This document shows, in pieces, positions 5,012 to 7,372 of a stretch of DNA of 7,372 nt. The notes below the pieces were generated by a model. It worked only from the letters and a program-made list of their open reading frames with translations. It was not told where the DNA came from and did not search any database. Numbering within the stretch: position 1 is the stretch's first letter; every line of letters begins with the position of its first letter. The position numbers and the translations under genes are program-made. The stretch is from a bacterium (GTDB taxonomy: Bacteria; Patescibacteriota; Minisyncoccia; UBA6257; 1-14-0-10-44-23), in NCBI GenBank assembly GCA_030699515.1, contig JAUYME010000003.1, positions 1 to 7,372 of the forward strand, read 5' to 3'.

Positions 5012-6721
5012 TTATTGCTGCACCCTAGAGTCATCATCTGCCCCCGGGTCTGAAACGGCAGTCTTTATCTCATTAATGCTGTACTCTATCACGTTTCCGG
5101 TAAATACATCTTTTGCCAAAATTTCACTTCTTTTAACCAAAACCGGAACGCTATTCACCTGGTCAATTCCCGGAGTAAACTCAAGCTGAAATATTGCTTC
5201 AACCGGATCCGAGATTATTCCGGTGGTAGCGGAAATGCGCTGGATTTCCCAAGTCATCTCCGAAGTTCTGGAGTTATAACTTGGAGAAATTCCCGTACTG
5301 CTTCTGCTCTCGCCCGTAAAAATTACGTTCGGGCCTAAAAAGGCGGAAATTGCTATATTCTCCATATCGGTACTGGTATTCTCCAAAATCCAATGAATTG
5401 TGTACTCGGTAGTTTGCCCAACAATTGGCGGGTGCACTCCTTCGTTTTCTATATCTGCATCTGTTTCATTAAAATAAGATCGGCCGTAAAAATTCAACTG
5501 ACCGGCAATTTTATTCTCAATTGAATCAGACCCAACCGTACGCTTACTGGCTACTCCTTCCGGAACGGTTTCCGACTCAATATTTGCATCCACTTTCAAC
5601 ACAAAGTTTTTATCGCTGATACGCGTAATTGGAAATTCATCTTTTGTATTAATTGAAAAAGAAATCTGCCCGCTCTGCCCCGGCGCAATAGTAGCAAGAT
5701 CAGAAATCTGCGCCGCATTCCAAGTAATTGTATTTGTCCCGGAATTAAAAGCACCCCCTTCGGTATCAATGCTTGCGAAATCAAACATTTCTCCGTTTAA
5801 AACCGCCTTGACAATTACATCCCTAAGTCCAACGCTGGTATTGTTTCTATAAATAATACTGTAATCCAGCTCATCACCGGAAGAAACAACATAATTATCG
5901 CGCTCGTTTATAGAAATCTGAAGCGATAAGGGCGAAGGGGAAATAGAAACGTTTGCCACCTGCTCGCTCAAATCATAACGCTGGCCAAAAAACTGAGCCG
6001 AGGCCAATGCGGAAATATCAAAAAATGCATTGTCCGGACCGTTTAAACGCCCAACAATCGTAAAACTGCTAGATTTACCGGATTCCAAGTTTCCAATAAA
6101 AAAGCTGGTACTTGCTTCGCTTGAGTCCATGGTTGAAGAAATAAGTTCAAAGCTTTCCGGAAAATCTAGCTCAATCAGCAAATCTGCAAAAGTAATTTCA
6201 GAATTATTTTCATAACTCACTTCTAGCTCAAACTCTTCCCCACTAAAAACTTTGGCCGGGCTTTCCAAATCAATCAACACTCCGCTATCACTCACTCTTA
6301 GCTCCCCTGTTTCTGTGCGTTCAAACCGAGCACCCAAACTGGAAGGAAGATAAGAAATTGTTGCACTTACCCTTTTTAAACTGCTTTCTCCTGAAACAAC
6401 CATTGCCGGAAAACTATCTTTTACCACCGATCCCTCTCCCAAATTCCCCAAATTCTCCTCAACTAAATTCTTACCGGTATATTTACCTAAGAAAACCATA
6501 TCTTCCGGTAAATCCATGCTTAAAATTGCATCTTGAAGAATTGCACCGCTATCATTGGCGATTTCCAGCTCAATTTCAAATGGCACGCCCACCTGAACAT
6601 GATCCGGAACTTCAATATCAAAAACCAACCCTTGCGCTGTGTAGGCCTGATACCAAAAAAATCCAACGATTCCCATCGCCAGAACCAACAAAACCACAAA
6701 TAGCCAAACTACTCCGCGCAT
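5012..6721 (-). CDS. Membrane-anchored surface protein with tandem Ig-like (DUF11/CARDB-like) repeats
   Basis: 569 residues. Residues 4-24 (VVWLFVVLLVLAMGIVGFFW) form one hydrophobic N-terminal helix with no lipobox Cys and no clear cleavage site, so it is most likely an anchor with the rest outside the cell. The remainder is all-beta with four repeated units of about 110-150 residues, starting near 32, 148, 265 and 408. Each opens with a strand such as IDLESPAKVFSGEEFELEV, followed by a Y/I-x-N-N/T-S turn (ANDSG, ENNSE, RNNTS, ENTST) and a (D/E)-LP/FPE-type strand. That pattern fits DUF11 or CARDB-like folds of bacterial surface proteins. There are no Cys residues, no LPXTG and no C-terminal helix; the tail is acidic (DPGADDDSR). 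There is no Shine-Dalgarno site; TATAAA lies 9 bases before the ATG (6730-6735), which would suit a leaderless transcript. Adhesion or envelope structure is likely, but the ligand is unknown. Confidence 0.85.
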   Translation of the reverse strand: MRGVVWLFVVLLVLAMGIVGFFWYQAYTAQGLVFDIEVPDHVQVGVPFEIELEIANDSGAILQDAILSMDLPEDMVFLGKYTGKNLVEENLGNLGEGSVVKDSFPAMVVSGESSLKRVSATISYLPSSLGARFERTETGELRVSDSGVLIDLESPAKVFSGEEFELEVSYENNSEITFADLLIELDFPESFELISSTMDSSEASTSFFIGNLESGKSSSFTIVGRLNGPDNAFFDISALASAQFFGQRYDLSEQVANVSISPSPLSLQISINERDNYVVSSGDELDYSIIYRNNTSVGLRDVIVKAVLNGEMFDFASIDTEGGAFNSGTNTITWNAAQISDLATIAPGQSGQISFSINTKDEFPITRISDKNFVLKVDANIESETVPEGVASKRTVGSDSIENKIAGQLNFYGRSYFNETDADIENEGVHPPIVGQTTEYTIHWILENTSTDMENIAISAFLGPNVIFTGESRSSTGISPSYNSRTSEMTWEIQRISATTGIISDPVEAIFQLEFTPGIDQVNSVPVLVKRSEILAKDVFTGNVIEYSINEIKTAVSDPGADDDSRVQQ

Positions 6722-6766
6722 TTATTTAGTTTATAGAATGATTTTAACATAAACTCACTATTACAA

Positions 6767-6838
6767 GCATTTGGCAAAATGAGCTTTGCGAAGGCCTAAG
6801 AAATTCCAAGACTTTGCAGAGCTCATTTTGCCAAATGC
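6767..6838. repeat. Long inverted repeat between recO and the surface-protein gene
   Basis: A 19-base arm at 6767-6785 is matched exactly by its reverse complement at 6820-6838. Pairing can continue inward for 8 more positions (6786-6793 with 6812-6819), including two G-T pairs, leaving an 18-base loop. The two wobble pairs are G-U only on the plus strand and A-C on the minus strand. No T-run follows on the minus strand, so it is not a canonical intrinsic terminator for recO. It could be a MITE-like palindrome, a non-canonical terminator, or a small plus-strand hairpin RNA. No obvious target duplication flanks it. Confidence 0.75.
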
Positions 6839-6853
6839 AAAGTGCTATTTAAA

Positions 6854-7369
6854 TTAATTCAAATAATAAATCAAACCTTTTGCAGTTCCTCTCGCGCTGC
6901 ACTTTGCACAATAAAACTCACTGTCCGATGCCGAAAAATAATTTGCCTCAACCTTCCTGCAAAGAAAACACTTTACCCCGTCAGCATAAAGCCCAAGAAT
7001 TTTCAAAAGTTCCGTTGTGGACCAATGTTCTTTTTCAAGATAATTCCAAACTTCACTTTCTACACCGGTGTCGGTAGATAAATACGAAAGAAGCGACAAA
7101 GCTGAAAGACGCCTTTCCAGCTTTTCCTTGGCATCTTTCATTGGAAAAGAAATTGCATCAGCAACACGAAGCAGTTTTCTTTCTACAAGCCTAACGGCTA
7201 CTTTACTGCCCACTTGAAGGTGAGGCATAAGCTTAGAGTTCATTTTTGCTCCACTTGTAACCCTAGCCAAAACCTTGCCCAAATCTTTTGAATACAAAGA
7301 AACCAAGCTGTCGTGCTCGCTAACATTTTCTTTCCCCAATACAAACGCACTGCCGTTTTGCTCGTACAT
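6854..7369 (-). CDS. recO: DNA repair protein RecO, short form
   Basis: Recombination mediator that, with RecR, helps load RecA onto SSB-coated single-stranded DNA in the RecFOR gap-repair pathway. The N-terminal 1-75 residues match the RecO OB-fold pattern: a GSAFVLGKENVSEHDSLVSLYS strand-turn-strand, DLGKVLARVTSGAK, then SKLMPHLQVGSKVAVRLVERK. The C-terminal helical part ends in a four-Cys zinc finger, C134-x2-C137 and C154-x2-C157, followed by a short tail. At 171 residues it is well below the usual 230-250 of E. coli or Bacillus RecO; both domains are recognisable, so the shortening is in the helical region, as expected for reduced genomes. The ATG at 7369 is 3 bases from the window edge and gives the usual MY... 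start, but an upstream start outside the window cannot be excluded. It ends with TAA, followed by a long inverted repeat. Confidence 0.85.
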   Translation of the reverse strand: MYEQNGSAFVLGKENVSEHDSLVSLYSKDLGKVLARVTSGAKMNSKLMPHLQVGSKVAVRLVERKLLRVADAISFPMKDAKEKLERRLSALSLLSYLSTDTGVESEVWNYLEKEHWSTTELLKILGLYADGVKCFLCRKVEANYFSASDSEFYCAKCSARGTAKGLIYYLN

Positions 7370-7372
7370 AAA

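Noticed and set aside
6358..6729. 123-codon plus-strand open frame opposite the surface protein
   Set aside because: A Pro/Leu-rich shadow of a well-supported minus-strand gene.
6767..6838. Classical rho-independent terminator of recO
   Set aside because: The stem is long and A+T-mixed, the loop is 18 bases, and no T-run follows on the minus strand.
6842..7081. Plus-strand open frames opposite recO
   Set aside because: They lie antisense to the RecO zinc-finger region, which is clearly coding on the minus strand, and have no motifs or ribosome-binding site.

Overview
The window looks like part of a small-genome Patescibacteria (CPR), probably Parcubacteria-like, chromosome. This is an inference from gene style: a single-chain glycyl-tRNA synthetase, a short RecO, a methionyl-tRNA synthetase with the CPR-like ADEN motif variant, moderate A+T richness, and degenerate short repeats sitting in and between genes. 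TGA is used as a normal stop (the peptidase gene). No mobile-element gene, tRNA, rRNA or CRISPR array is visible.

Every protein gene lies on the minus strand, so the reading order runs from high to low coordinates: recO (7369-6854), a 132-base gap holding a long inverted repeat, a membrane-anchored surface protein with Ig-like repeats (6721-5012), a gap filled by a degenerate heptamer array (4911-5006), glycyl-tRNA synthetase (about 4847-3402), an M16 zinc peptidase (3402-2137), a 373-base gap with a G+C-rich, heavily folded element (about 1800-2070), an AI-2E/PerM-family membrane protein (1763-750), and the start of methionyl-tRNA synthetase (750-1, cut by the window edge). Two junctions, glyS/peptidase and perM/metG, share the same one-base TAATG stop-start overlap, so both pairs are probably translationally coupled.

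The protein content is housekeeping: recombination repair, aminoacylation, proteolysis and envelope. The unusual material is in the DNA around and inside the genes. First, the 1800-2070 region is about 60% G+C and folds into consecutive hairpins whose imperfect pairs are G-U on the minus strand but A-C on the plus strand, which points to a minus-strand structured RNA that I cannot match to a known family. Second, the glyS gene carries a 93-base in-frame block between the two halves of its zinc ribbon, made of a 24-base perfect palindrome, heptamer repeats and a twin hairpin. A second heptamer block lies in the linker before the anticodon-binding domain. Third, the glyS leader holds a different heptamer array with G-quadruplex potential. 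The shared 7-base period of the three arrays is the most system-like signal in the window.
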